NCBI RefSeq assembly: GCF_009360615.1
Contig: NZ_SPEY01000027.1
Location: forward strand, 1 to 44,315
Source of the DNA: Comamonas sp.
GTDB lineage: Bacteria; Pseudomonadota; Gammaproteobacteria; Burkholderiales; Burkholderiaceae_C
Direction: 5' to 3'
Length of the DNA stretch: 44,315 nucleotides
The notes below the pieces were generated by a model. That model had not been told where the DNA came from, did not search any database, and saw only the letters and a program-made list of their open reading frames with translations. Within the stretch, counting starts at the first letter, position 1. Every line of letters starts with the position of its first letter. Positions 7,185 to 14,960 of the stretch are shown here, in pieces. Position numbers and translations under genes: made by a program.

Positions 7185-8120
7185 TCAGTAACGGTGAGGC
7201 ACAAAGCCCTTGGGCAGGCCTGCGGGTGGCAGCATGCCGTAAAGCGCTTCGCCCGGCAGGCCGGCGGCCAGCGTTTCTCGCGCTGCAAGCAATCGCTCAA
7301 TGTCAATGCCGGTGCGCAGTCCCATGGCTTCGAACATGAAGACCAGGTCTTCGGTCACCACATTGCCCGAGGCACCGGGGGCATAGGGGCAGCCGCCCAG
7401 TCCGGCCTGGGAGGCATCGAAAGTGCGCACGCCCGCCTCATAGGCGGCCAGGCAGTTGGCCAGGCCGAGTCCTCGGGTGTTGTGCATGTGTGCGGCGCCG
7501 GCCCGGTCGCCGAGTTCGCTGCGCAGGCGCGTGAACAGGCGCTTGACCTGGGCCGGGTTGGCCATGCCCGTGGTGTCCGACAGCCCCGATTCGTCGGCGC
7601 CGGCGGCCACGCAGGCTGCAGCCAGAGCGATCACCTCGTCCTCGGGCACCAGGCCCTGCAAGGTGCAGCCGAAAGCGGTGGAGATTCCTGCCTCGATATG
7701 TACGCCGGGGGCGATCTCGTTGCGCAGCCTGGCGATGCTGCGCACCTCCTCCACCATCTGTTCAGGCGTCTTGCGGACATTGGCCATGGAGTGCGCAGGG
7801 CTGGCCGATACCGGCATGGTGATCTTGTGCGCGCCGGCGCGCATGGCGGCTTCGGCCCCCTTGAGGTTGGGCACCAGGGCCATGACGGTGACGCCGGGGT
7901 GGGTGACAGCGTGGCGCACGACTTCGGCGGCATCGGCCATCTGCGGCAGCAGCTTGGGCGAGACAAAGGAGCCGACTTCGATTTCCTGCACGCCCGCTGC
8001 CACCAGGGCGTCGATCCAGGTGCATTTATCGGCCGTGCTCATGGTGGCAGAGACAGACTGGAGACCGTCGCGGGGGCCGACTTCACTGATCAGGAGATCG
8101 AAGCGTTGGGGGTATGACAT
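7185..8120 (-). CDS. Hydroxymethylglutaryl-CoA lyase
   Basis: A 311-residue TIM-barrel lyase of the HMGL/DRE family that splits 3-hydroxy-3-methylglutaryl-CoA into acetyl-CoA and acetoacetate. Motifs: SEVGPRDGLQ near the N terminus (metal and substrate binding), DTTGMANPAQV, HMHNTRGLGLAN (metal-binding histidines) and the signature GLGGCPYAPGASGNVVTED with the catalytic cysteine. The start at 8120 has a GAGG six bases upstream; a longer frame to 8150 lacks support. First gene of the leftward operon with the CoA-transferase and Bug receptor. No leucine-degradation genes (isovaleryl-CoA dehydrogenase, methylcrotonyl-CoA carboxylase) are adjacent, so the lyase seems to serve an imported or CoA-transferase-derived substrate. 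Related CoA-ester lyase substrates, such as other branched hydroxyacyl-CoAs, cannot be excluded. Confidence 0.92.
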   Translation of the reverse strand: MSYPQRFDLLISEVGPRDGLQSVSATMSTADKCTWIDALVAAGVQEIEVGSFVSPKLLPQMADAAEVVRHAVTHPGVTVMALVPNLKGAEAAMRAGAHKITMPVSASPAHSMANVRKTPEQMVEEVRSIARLRNEIAPGVHIEAGISTAFGCTLQGLVPEDEVIALAAACVAAGADESGLSDTTGMANPAQVKRLFTRLRSELGDRAGAAHMHNTRGLGLANCLAAYEAGVRTFDASQAGLGGCPYAPGASGNVVTEDLVFMFEAMGLRTGIDIERLLAARETLAAGLPGEALYGMLPPAGLPKGFVPHRY

Positions 8121-8176
8121 GGGTGCCTCACTTGTATTTCGGGCTTGCATCGCTGCTTGCGCGGTGTTTTAATGTT

Positions 8177-8193
8177 GTTCTATTAGATAGAAC
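8177..8193. promoter_or_regulatory. Palindromic operator, probable IclR-family site
   Basis: GTTCTATTAGATAGAAC is a perfect palindrome (7-bp arms, 3-bp centre) between the divergent iclR and HMG-CoA lyase genes. On the minus strand, TTTCAA (8212-8207) and TATCTA (8189-8184) are 17 bases apart and would make a leftward promoter whose -10 lies inside the palindrome, so binding there should block the operon. Several IclR-type regulators bind GTTC-N-GAAC style palindromes. Confidence 0.7.
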
Positions 8194-8262
8194 ACTATTC
8201 TTTCTATTGAAATACTGCCTTGTGTCCTGATGCCCTGTCAAGCCGAGGGGCAGGAGTTTTTG

Positions 8263-8991
8263 ATGCCGCGTAAACCCCTGAATGAATCCATTGCCGACGA
8301 GAATGCTGCGCCTGGCGGTGTTGCCGCTGTGGACCGTGCCCTGAGCGTGCTGAGCGCATTCCAGGATGGCGATGCCGCGCTGAGCCTGGCCGAGCTGGCC
8401 GAACGCACGCGTCTTTACAAAAGTACGGTGCTGAGGCTGCTGGCCTCGCTGGAGCATGGAGGCTGGGTGCAGCGCCAGGATGATGGGCGCTATGGGGTGG
8501 GGGCGGCCGTGGCCAGGCTGCACGCGGTTTACGAGCAGAGCTTTTCGCTGGACAAGCTGGTCATGCCGGTGCTGCGCGCACTGGTCCAGGCCACGGGCGA
8601 GAGCGCGGCCTACCATGTGCGCCAGGGGCGCGAACGCCTGTGTCTGTACCGTGTGGATTCGCCGCATCCGGTGCGCGACCATGCGCGCACCGGCGATCTG
8701 CTGCCCCTGGACAAAGGCGCTGGCGGGCGCGTGCTGGTCGCTTTCGATCCGGAACTGGGCGACTGGATGAAGAAAAATCGCAGCCACTATGCGCGTGTAC
8801 GGGCCGATGGCTACGAAGCCCTGGTGGGTGACAGGCACAGCGAGATTGCCGGCATTTCGGCCCCGGTTTTCCGCCGCAGCGGCGAGCTGGCCGCAGCCTT
8901 GACGCTGACCATGCCTGCGCATCGCTATGACGAGCGCTATGTCAAAAACGTGTTGCAGGCCGCGCGTGATCTGGGGGCGCAACTGCCATAG
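8263..8991 (+). CDS. IclR family transcriptional regulator
   Basis: A 242-residue regulator with an N-terminal winged helix-turn-helix (about 20-85: AVDRALSVLSAFQDGDAALSLAELAERTRLYKSTVLRLLASLEHGGWV read in pieces) and a C-terminal IclR effector domain (about 95-240, including GESAAYHVRQGRERLCLYRVDS and GISAPVFRRSGELAAALTL). The start at 8263 is preceded by AGGAG; an ATG at 8230 would add eleven residues. It is divergent from the HMG-CoA lyase operon and almost certainly controls it through the palindrome at 8177-8193, repressing or activating in response to the pathway acid or its CoA ester. The effector is not known. Confidence 0.93.
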   Translation: MPRKPLNESIADENAAPGGVAAVDRALSVLSAFQDGDAALSLAELAERTRLYKSTVLRLLASLEHGGWVQRQDDGRYGVGAAVARLHAVYEQSFSLDKLVMPVLRALVQATGESAAYHVRQGRERLCLYRVDSPHPVRDHARTGDLLPLDKGAGGRVLVAFDPELGDWMKKNRSHYARVRADGYEALVGDRHSEIAGISAPVFRRSGELAAALTLTMPAHRYDERYVKNVLQAARDLGAQLP

Positions 8992-9299
8992 ATTCGGGCG
9001 CTGCGGGCTTGCAACGCATGGCCGGCGCTTGCGGGCTGCGAAAGAGCCTGAGTCACGGGCCTGAGGGCCCTGGCCGAAAACCTGTTCTGCGGGCCAGAGG
9101 GCGCGGGCTTCTGCACTCGTGCGCCGTCAGCCCGGAGCCCGGCCAGTCCGGTGCACACCGCGCCGCAGTCGCGATCCTCCGTTCGCCACGGCTGGCGAAC
9201 TGGTGGCTGCTGCGCAGGCGTGCACGCCGTCCTGCCTTCCGCAAGGCCCATGTAAAAAGCCGCTGCAGCGAGCAGCGGCCCGGGTCATGGGGCAGGGTC
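8992..9299. other. 308-bp intergenic region between convergent iclR and sodC
   Basis: Holds the sodC terminator at 9254-9279. The remaining 260 bases are GC-rich with no ribosome site followed by a credible gene. An open minus-strand frame through 8937-9251 overlaps the end of iclR, is rich in Arg, Pro and Ala and has no recognisable domain; I do not call it. Confidence 0.6.
9254..9279 (-). terminator. Intrinsic terminator of sodC
   Basis: On the minus strand, GCCGCTGC, loop TCGCT, GCAGCGGC, then TTTTT: a perfect 8-bp stem with T tract 20 bases past the sodC stop. Confidence 0.88.
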
Positions 9300-9821
9300 T
9301 CAGTCGCGGCTGATGACGGCGCAGGCGATGCGTGCGCCAGCATTGCCCGTGGGCTGGGTGGTGTAGTCGTCGGGCTGGGCATGGACGATGACGGCCCGGC
9401 CTATGACATTGCCAGGGCCGGCCAGCAAGGTGATGTCTGCCGACTGCACATTGACGGTAGCCACGCCGTTGGAGTCGGCCTTCAGGCTGGGCAGATCCCC
9501 CATGTGGTGCTGGGTCGAGTCATATTTTCCATGCGGATTGCCCAGCGGATTGAAGTGGCCGGCAGCGGCATTGCCGTTGTCGCCGCAGTCGCCCTTGTCG
9601 TGAATGTGGAAGCCGTGCTCCGAATTCGGCTGGAGGCCGTGAATCACGGCATTGATCACGACCTGCTGGCCCGTCTTCTGGGTGAATTTCACATCGCCGC
9701 CGACCTTGCTGCCCGACGTGGCCTGCAATCTGGCGATGGCCTGAGCGGGCTGGGGTTCGGGCGTGCTGCAGGCCGTCAGTGCAGCGGTGGATGCGGCCAG
9801 GATGAGAAAACGATATGGCAT
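9300..9821 (-). CDS. sodC: Cu/Zn superoxide dismutase, lipoprotein form
   Basis: A 173-residue periplasmic superoxide dismutase that converts superoxide to oxygen and hydrogen peroxide. A type II signal peptide ends in the lipobox LTAC (Cys18), so the enzyme is predicted to be lipid-anchored. The metal site is complete: GFHIHDKGDC supplies two copper histidines and one disulfide cysteine, GHFNP the bridging histidine, NPHGKYDSTQHHMGDLP the zinc histidines and aspartate, and VIVHAQPDD the last copper histidine; GARIACAVI carries the active-site arginine and second cysteine. The start at 9821 is preceded by AGGAG. It is monocistronic with its own terminator. Confidence 0.95.
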   Translation of the reverse strand: MPYRFLILAASTAALTACSTPEPQPAQAIARLQATSGSKVGGDVKFTQKTGQQVVINAVIHGLQPNSEHGFHIHDKGDCGDNGNAAAGHFNPLGNPHGKYDSTQHHMGDLPSLKADSNGVATVNVQSADITLLAGPGNVIGRAVIVHAQPDDYTTQPTGNAGARIACAVISRD

Positions 9822-9940
9822 GCAAGCTCCTCTTGAATATTCGTCAGAACCATGGAGAAAACACTGTGAACCATAGCGTCAGTGCTCTACTGTGCTTGTA
9901 GGGCAAGGGCCAAGATGTCGGTGCCCGGCGCCAGAAAGGC

Positions 9941-9971
9941 AAAACCCCGCAGGCCTTCGAGGCCTGCGGGG
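9941..9971 (-). terminator. Terminator of fabI
   Basis: CCCCGCAGGCCT, loop of three bases, AGGCCTGCGGGG: a 12-bp perfect stem, followed on the minus strand by TTTT. It lies 24 bases past the fabI stop codon. Confidence 0.85.
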
Positions 9972-9995
9972 CTGGTCTCCTCAGGAGCGATGGGC

Positions 9996-10796
9996 TCAGA
10001 CCTGATCGGCCGACAGGCCGGCGGTCTGGCTGAAGCCGCCATCCACATAGGTGATCTCGGCGGTCACGCCGGAGGCCAGGTCGGACAGCAGGAAGGCTGC
10101 AACATTGCCCACGTCTTCAATCGTCACATTGCGGCGCAGGGGCGCGGCATCGGCCACGCGGCCCAGCAGCTTGCCGAAGTCCTTGATGCCCGAGGCTGCC
10201 AGCGTCTTGATGGGGCCGGCGGAGATGCCGTTGGCGCGGATGGCGCGGCCGTCGGCGGTGCGGCCCACGGCTTCGGCCAGGTAGCGCACGGAAGCCTCCA
10301 GCGATGCCTTGGCCAGACCCATGGTGTTGTAGTTGGGGATGGAGCGCAGAGCGCCCAGGTAGGAGAGGGTCAGCAGCGAGGACTTGTCGTTCAGGTAGGG
10401 CAGGGCTGCCTTGGCCATCGCTGGGAAGCTGTAGGCGCTGATGTCGTGGGCGATCTTGAAGGATTCGCGGCTCAGGCCGTCGAGGAAGTTGCCGGCAATG
10501 GCTTCGCGGGGGGCAAAACCGATGGAGTGCACAAAACCGTCGAACTTGCCCCAGGCATCGCCCAGGCCCTTGAACATGGCTTCGATCTGCGCGTCGTCGG
10601 CCACGTCGCAGTCGAACACCAGGCTCGAGTTGAATTCGGAAGCGAACTCGGTGATGCGATCCTTGAAGCGCTCGCCCACGTAGCTGAAAGCCAGTTCTGC
10701 GCCTTGCTCGTGGCAGGCCTTGGCGATGCCGTAGGCGATGGAACGGTTGGACAGAACGCCCGTGATCAGCAGCTTTTTACCGGCGAGAAAACCCAT
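9996..10796 (-). CDS. fabI: Enoyl-[acyl-carrier-protein] reductase (NADH)
   Basis: A 266-residue short-chain dehydrogenase-type enzyme that performs the last reduction of each fatty acid elongation cycle; the FabI form is the triclosan target. Seen: the FabI-type nucleotide motif [15 protein letters not shown] (instead of TGxxxGxG), [12 protein letters not shown], the [10 protein letters not shown] region, and the catalytic Tyr-X6-Lys in [13 protein letters not shown], followed by [17 protein letters not shown]. The start at 10796 has GGAG seven bases upstream; the frame continues upstream to 10925 without conserved sequence. Divergent from yejA with a 120-bp gap; no functional link to the Yej transporter is implied. 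Confidence 0.97.
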   Translation of the reverse strand: MGFLAGKKLLITGVLSNRSIAYGIAKACHEQGAELAFSYVGERFKDRITEFASEFNSSLVFDCDVADDAQIEAMFKGLGDAWGKFDGFVHSIGFAPREAIAGNFLDGLSRESFKIAHDISAYSFPAMAKAALPYLNDKSSLLTLSYLGALRSIPNYNTMGLAKASLEASVRYLAEAVGRTADGRAIRANGISAGPIKTLAASGIKDFGKLLGRVADAAPLRRNVTIEDVGNVAAFLLSDLASGVTAEITYVDGGFSQTAGLSADQV

Positions 10797-10916
10797 TGTT
10801 GTTCTCCAAAGAAAAATGAAAGAGGCGATGACGGCATCTGTGGCAGACGCGCCATCTTTGAAAACGTATCCGCTCGAACTGGGTGCGAACCAGTCGGGGT
10901 AGTGCAGAATTGTCGC

Positions 10917-12770
10917 ATGCGCCATTGGATGATTTGCTCAGCCCTGATTGTCAGCACCCAAGTTGCCACACCTGTCCTGGCGGCACATGGCTATGCGCTC
11001 TGGGGTCAACCCAGGTACGCGGCCGACTTCAAGCACTTTGACTATGTGAACCCCGCAGCGCCCAAGGGGGGCGAACTGCGCATGGTCAGCAATCTGCGCT
11101 ATTCGACCTTCGACAAGTACAACCCTTTCACCATCAAGGGTTCGCCCCCCGCCTATCTGGCGGACATGCTGTTCGAGACTCTGCTGACCGCCAGTCTGGA
11201 CGAGACGGCCACGGGCTACGGTCTGCTGGCCGAGGATGTGGAGGTGGCACCCGACGGCCTGTCCGCGACCTTCAGGCTGCGCAAGCAGGCGCGCTTTCAC
11301 AACGGCAAGCCCGTGCTTGCCCAGGATGTGAAGCACAGCTTCGAGACACTGCTGAGCAAGTATGTCTCGCCCGGCTACAAGACGCTGTTTGCCGAGGTGG
11401 CCGGCTGTGACGTGATCGCCGAGCGCACGGTGCGCTTTCGTTTCAGGAAACCCAATCGAGACCTGCCGCTGACCGTGGGCACCCTGCTGCCGGTGTTCAG
11501 CCGCGACTGGGGACTGGGTGCGGATGGCAAGCCGAAGGCTTTCGATCAGGTGGTGATGGACACGCCCATTGGCAGCGGGCCCTACAAGATCGGTCCGGTC
11601 AAGTTCGGCAAGGACATCAGCTATGTCCGCGATCCGGACTACTGGGGGGCGGCCTTGCCGGTGCGTGTCGGTCTGGCCAATTTCGACCGCGTCACCATCA
11701 AGATCTACAAGGACGGCACGGCGCGACTGGAGGCGCTCAAGGCCGGCGAGTTCGACCTCATGCGCATCAATAGTGCAGGGGACTGGGCCAGGCGTCTGAC
11801 GGGCAGGCGCTTCGAGTCGGGCGAGCTGGTCAAGGGGCAGTTCGAGAACAAGCTGCCTTCGGGCTTTCAGAGCTTTTTCCTGAATATCCGGCGCGAGCAG
11901 CTCAAGGATGTGCGCGTGCGCGAGGCGCTGGGTCTGGCCTACGACTACGAGTGGATGAACCGCCAGATGTTCTATGGCGCCTACCAGCGTGTGCACGGGC
12001 TGTTCGGCAACACGGCGTGCGAGACCCGGGGCGAGCCCGGCGAGGCGGAGCTGGCCCTGCTTGCTCCCTACAGGAGCAGTCTGCCGCCGGCCACGCTGGG
12101 GCCCATGGCCCAGCCGCCGCGCACCGATACAGGCGAGGGCCTGCGCGGCAATCTGCGCCGCGCGCAGAAGCTGCTGGCCGATGCCGGCTGGACGGTCCGG
12201 GATGGCGCCTTGCGCAATGTCAGGGGCGAGCCCATGGTGCTCGAATACCTGGACAGCAGCGAAAGCGGCGTCAAGATCGTCAGCAGCTGGATGCGCAATC
12301 TGGAAAAGCTGGGTATCACGCTCAAGGTGCGCAGCGTGGACTATGCGCTGTATCAGCAGCGCATGGACAAATACGATTTCGACATCGTGACGCTGAACGT
12401 TCCCGGCACGCACAACCCGGGTCAGGAATATGCCGAGCTGTTCGGCAGCGCCGCCGCCGATGTGGAGGGGGCCTCCAACTATGTCGGTCTCAAGAGTCCG
12501 GCCGTGGATGCCATCATCGCCCAGATGGCTGCGGCCAAGTCCGAGCAGCAGTTGCTGCCTGCCTGCCACGCGCTGGAGCGCATCATCGTGCATGGCCACT
12601 ACCTGATTCCCCAGTATTACTCGGGCACGCACCGCATGGTCTATGACGCCTGGAGGCTGGCGCTGCCGGGGCAGATTCCGGCCTACTCGCCGGGCGAGCT
12701 ATGGGCTGTCTATGCATGGTGGTCAAGACAGTCGCCGCAGGCCGCCGCCCGGGCCCCAACCAAGCCATGA
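10917..12770 (+). CDS. yejA: Oligopeptide ABC transporter substrate-binding protein
   Basis: A 617-residue periplasmic binding protein (SBP family 5) of the YejA branch. A signal peptide of about 23 residues ([22 protein letters not shown]) precedes the mature [33 protein letters not shown], where the segment [12 protein letters not shown] is typical of YejA. The rest carries family 5 features ([48 protein letters not shown]). It delivers peptides, and microcin C in E. coli, to YejBEF. The ATG at 10917 starts directly after a possible -10 element and has no clear ribosome site; the frame is open far upstream, but only this start gives a signal peptide. First gene of yejABEF, 12 bases before yejB. 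Confidence 0.92.
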   Translation: MRHWMICSALIVSTQVATPVLAAHGYALWGQPRYAADFKHFDYVNPAAPKGGELRMVSNLRYSTFDKYNPFTIKGSPPAYLADMLFETLLTASLDETATGYGLLAEDVEVAPDGLSATFRLRKQARFHNGKPVLAQDVKHSFETLLSKYVSPGYKTLFAEVAGCDVIAERTVRFRFRKPNRDLPLTVGTLLPVFSRDWGLGADGKPKAFDQVVMDTPIGSGPYKIGPVKFGKDISYVRDPDYWGAALPVRVGLANFDRVTIKIYKDGTARLEALKAGEFDLMRINSAGDWARRLTGRRFESGELVKGQFENKLPSGFQSFFLNIRREQLKDVRVREALGLAYDYEWMNRQMFYGAYQRVHGLFGNTACETRGEPGEAELALLAPYRSSLPPATLGPMAQPPRTDTGEGLRGNLRRAQKLLADAGWTVRDGALRNVRGEPMVLEYLDSSESGVKIVSSWMRNLEKLGITLKVRSVDYALYQQRMDKYDFDIVTLNVPGTHNPGQEYAELFGSAAADVEGASNYVGLKSPAVDAIIAQMAAAKSEQQLLPACHALERIIVHGHYLIPQYYSGTHRMVYDAWRLALPGQIPAYSPGELWAVYAWWSRQSPQAAARAPTKP

Positions 12771-12782
12771 TCTGAGGCCGCC

Positions 12783-13811
12783 ATGTTTGCCTATATTCTC
12801 AAACGCATTTTGCTGATGATCCCCACGCTGCTGGGCGTGCTGCTGCTGACCTTTGTCGTCATCCAGTTCGTGCCGGGCGGCCCGGTGGAGCAGTACCTGG
12901 CCGAGGCCAAGGCTGGTGCGGGGCAGGGGGCCGAGGGCGCTTCCATGAGCTATCGCGGGGGGCAGGGGGTGGATCCCCGGCGCCTGGAGGAGATCAAGGC
13001 GCTGTATGGCTTTGACAAGCCGCCCGCCGAACGCTTCGTGCAGATGCTGGGGCAGTTTGCGCGCTTTGATCTGGGCACCAGCTTTTTCCAGAACAAAAGC
13101 GTCTGGGCGCTGGTCAGGGAGAAGCTGCCGGTGTCCATCAGCCTGGGCCTGTGGACGTTCCTCATCAGCTACCTGGTGGCAGTGCCCCTGGGCGTGGCCA
13201 AGGCCGTGCGGGCGGGCTCGCGCTTCGATCTGGCAACCACGATTCTGATTCTCGTCGGCTATGCCATCCCGGGTTTTGTGCTGGGTGTGGCGCTGCTGGT
13301 CATCTTCGGCGGGCAGTTGCAGTGGTTTCCGCTGCGCGGGCTGACATCGGCCAACTTCGACGAGCTCAGCGCCATGGGCAAGGTGGCGGACTACCTGTGG
13401 CATATCGCGCTGCCCGTGACCGCCATGGTGGCAGGCAGCTTCGCCGTGACGTCCATGCTGACCAAGAACTCGTTTCTCGAAGAGATCCGCAAGCAGTATG
13501 TGCTGACGGCACGTGCCAAGGGGTTGTCAGAGCGCCAGGTGCTCTACAAGCATGTATTTCGCAATGCGCTGATCCCCATCGTCACGGGATTCCCGTCGGC
13601 CTTCATCGGTGCCTTCTTCGCCGGGGCGCTGCTGATCGAGACCCTGTTCTCGCTCGACGGTCTGGGTCTGCTCAGCTATGAGAGCGTGATTCGCCGCGAT
13701 TTTCCGGTGGTGCTGGGCACGTTGTATCTTTTCACGCTGATCGGACTGGTGACCAAGCTCATCAGCGATCTTTGCTATGTCTGGGTAGACCCCCGGGTCA
13801 AGTTTGATTGA
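12783..13811 (+). CDS. yejB: Peptide ABC transporter permease
   Basis: A 342-residue inner-membrane permease of the DppB/OppB type. It has an N-terminal membrane segment (ILLMIPTLLGVLLLTFVVIQFVPGG when read across), a periplasmic loop with GQGVDPRRLEEIKALYGFDKP, and a five-helix transport core ending in LFTLIGLVTKLISDLCYVWVDPRVKFD. The EAA loop that contacts the ATPase is seen as YVLTARAKGLSERQVLYKHVFRNALIPIV. GAGG precedes the start. It is slightly shorter than E. coli YejB (364), and it starts 12 bases after yejA and ends 3 bases before yejE. Confidence 0.93.
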   Translation: MFAYILKRILLMIPTLLGVLLLTFVVIQFVPGGPVEQYLAEAKAGAGQGAEGASMSYRGGQGVDPRRLEEIKALYGFDKPPAERFVQMLGQFARFDLGTSFFQNKSVWALVREKLPVSISLGLWTFLISYLVAVPLGVAKAVRAGSRFDLATTILILVGYAIPGFVLGVALLVIFGGQLQWFPLRGLTSANFDELSAMGKVADYLWHIALPVTAMVAGSFAVTSMLTKNSFLEEIRKQYVLTARAKGLSERQVLYKHVFRNALIPIVTGFPSAFIGAFFAGALLIETLFSLDGLGLLSYESVIRRDFPVVLGTLYLFTLIGLVTKLISDLCYVWVDPRVKFD

Positions 13812-13814
13812 GTC

Positions 13815-14960
13815 ATGCAGATAAAGCCTCAAGCCGAATCCTCTCAAGCGCAGACAGCGATGAGTCCCGTAGCCGACGCCGTGCCGGCCGCGTCGGCGAC
13901 CCGGTCCGAGTCCCCGGGGCGCCGGGCCTGGCGGCGCTTCAGGTCCAACCGGCTGGGCTTTGTCAGCCTGGTGGTCTTCTCGGTGCTGGTGGTGCTCAGC
14001 CTGTTTGCCGAACTTCTGTCCAACGACAAACCGCTCATCGTGCGCTATGACGGCAAGACCTATCTGCCGCTGCTGCACGATTACCCGGAAACCACGTTCG
14101 GCGGCGACTTCCACACGCCGACCGACTACCTGGACCCCTTCATTCGGCAAAGGCTTGACGAAGGCGAGAACTGGGCGATTTTTCCCATCAACCGATATGG
14201 CAAGTCCACCATCAACTACTTTGCCAAGGCACCCAATCCTTCTGCCCCTTCGGCAGACAACTGGCTGGGTACCGATGACCGGGGGCGTGATCTGCTGGCG
14301 CAGCTGCTCTACGGCTTTCGCGTCAGCGTGCTGTTCGGCCTGGCCCTGACGGCCGTCGGCGTCCTGTTGGGCGTGCTGGCGGGAGCGGTGCAGGGCTTTT
14401 TTGGCGGAAAGACGGATCTGGCCTTTCAGCGCCTGACGGAAATCTGGGGCTCCATGCCCGAGCTCTATCTGCTCATCATCTTCAGCGCGCTGTTTGCACC
14501 CAGTGTCTCGCTGCTGCTGATCCTGCTGAGCCTGTTCGGCTGGATGGGTCTGGCCGACTATGTGCGCGCCGAGTTCCTGCGCAACCGGCAGCTTGACTAT
14601 GTGAAATCGGCCCAGGCGCTGGGGGCCAGCAATCGCTCCATCATCGTTCGCCACATCCTGCCCAACAGCATGACACCGGTGATCACCTTTCTGCCCTTTC
14701 GCATGAGCGGAGCCATTCTGGCACTGACCTCGCTCGATTTTCTGGGCCTGGGCGTTCCCCCGGGTACGCCCAGCCTCGGCGAGCTGCTGAGCCAGGGCAA
14801 GAACAATATCGATGCCTGGTGGATATCCCTGTCCACCTTTGGCGTGCTGGTCATGACGCTGTTGCTGCTGACCTTTATGGGGGACGCCCTGCGCGATGCG
14901 CTGGACCCGCGCAAGCAGGCGCGTACGGAGGCCGCAAAGCGTGCGGGAGTCAAGCCATGA
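13815..14960 (+). CDS. yejE: Peptide ABC transporter permease
   Basis: A 381-residue permease of the DppC/OppC type with an N-terminal extension. Residues 1-45 are hydrophilic and Ala/Ser-rich; RRAWRRFRSNRLGFVSLVVFSVLVVLSLFAELL in pieces gives the first membrane segment. A periplasmic region with the YejE-type segments LPLLHDYPETTFGGDF and YFAKAPNPSAPSADNWLGTDDRGRDLLAQLLYG precedes the transport core. The EAA loop reads YVKSAQALGASNRSIIVRHILPNSMTPV. The start may be the ATG at 13815 or a second one at 13860, which would remove 15 non-conserved residues. The stop overlaps the yejF start (ATGA), implying translational coupling. Confidence 0.92.
   Translation: MQIKPQAESSQAQTAMSPVADAVPAASATRSESPGRRAWRRFRSNRLGFVSLVVFSVLVVLSLFAELLSNDKPLIVRYDGKTYLPLLHDYPETTFGGDFHTPTDYLDPFIRQRLDEGENWAIFPINRYGKSTINYFAKAPNPSAPSADNWLGTDDRGRDLLAQLLYGFRVSVLFGLALTAVGVLLGVLAGAVQGFFGGKTDLAFQRLTEIWGSMPELYLLIIFSALFAPSVSLLLILLSLFGWMGLADYVRAEFLRNRQLDYVKSAQALGASNRSIIVRHILPNSMTPVITFLPFRMSGAILALTSLDFLGLGVPPGTPSLGELLSQGKNNIDAWWISLSTFGVLVMTLLLLTFMGDALRDALDPRKQARTEAAKRAGVKP

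Noticed and set aside
8937..9251. Possible 104-codon minus-strand gene between iclR and sodC
   Set aside because: Overlaps the conserved end of iclR, has no recognisable domain and its Arg/Pro/Ala composition is typical of noncoding frames in GC-rich DNA.
9882..10916. In-frame open extension upstream of yejA
   Set aside because: It runs antisense through fabI and its terminator; only the ATG at 10917 gives a signal peptide that matches the family.
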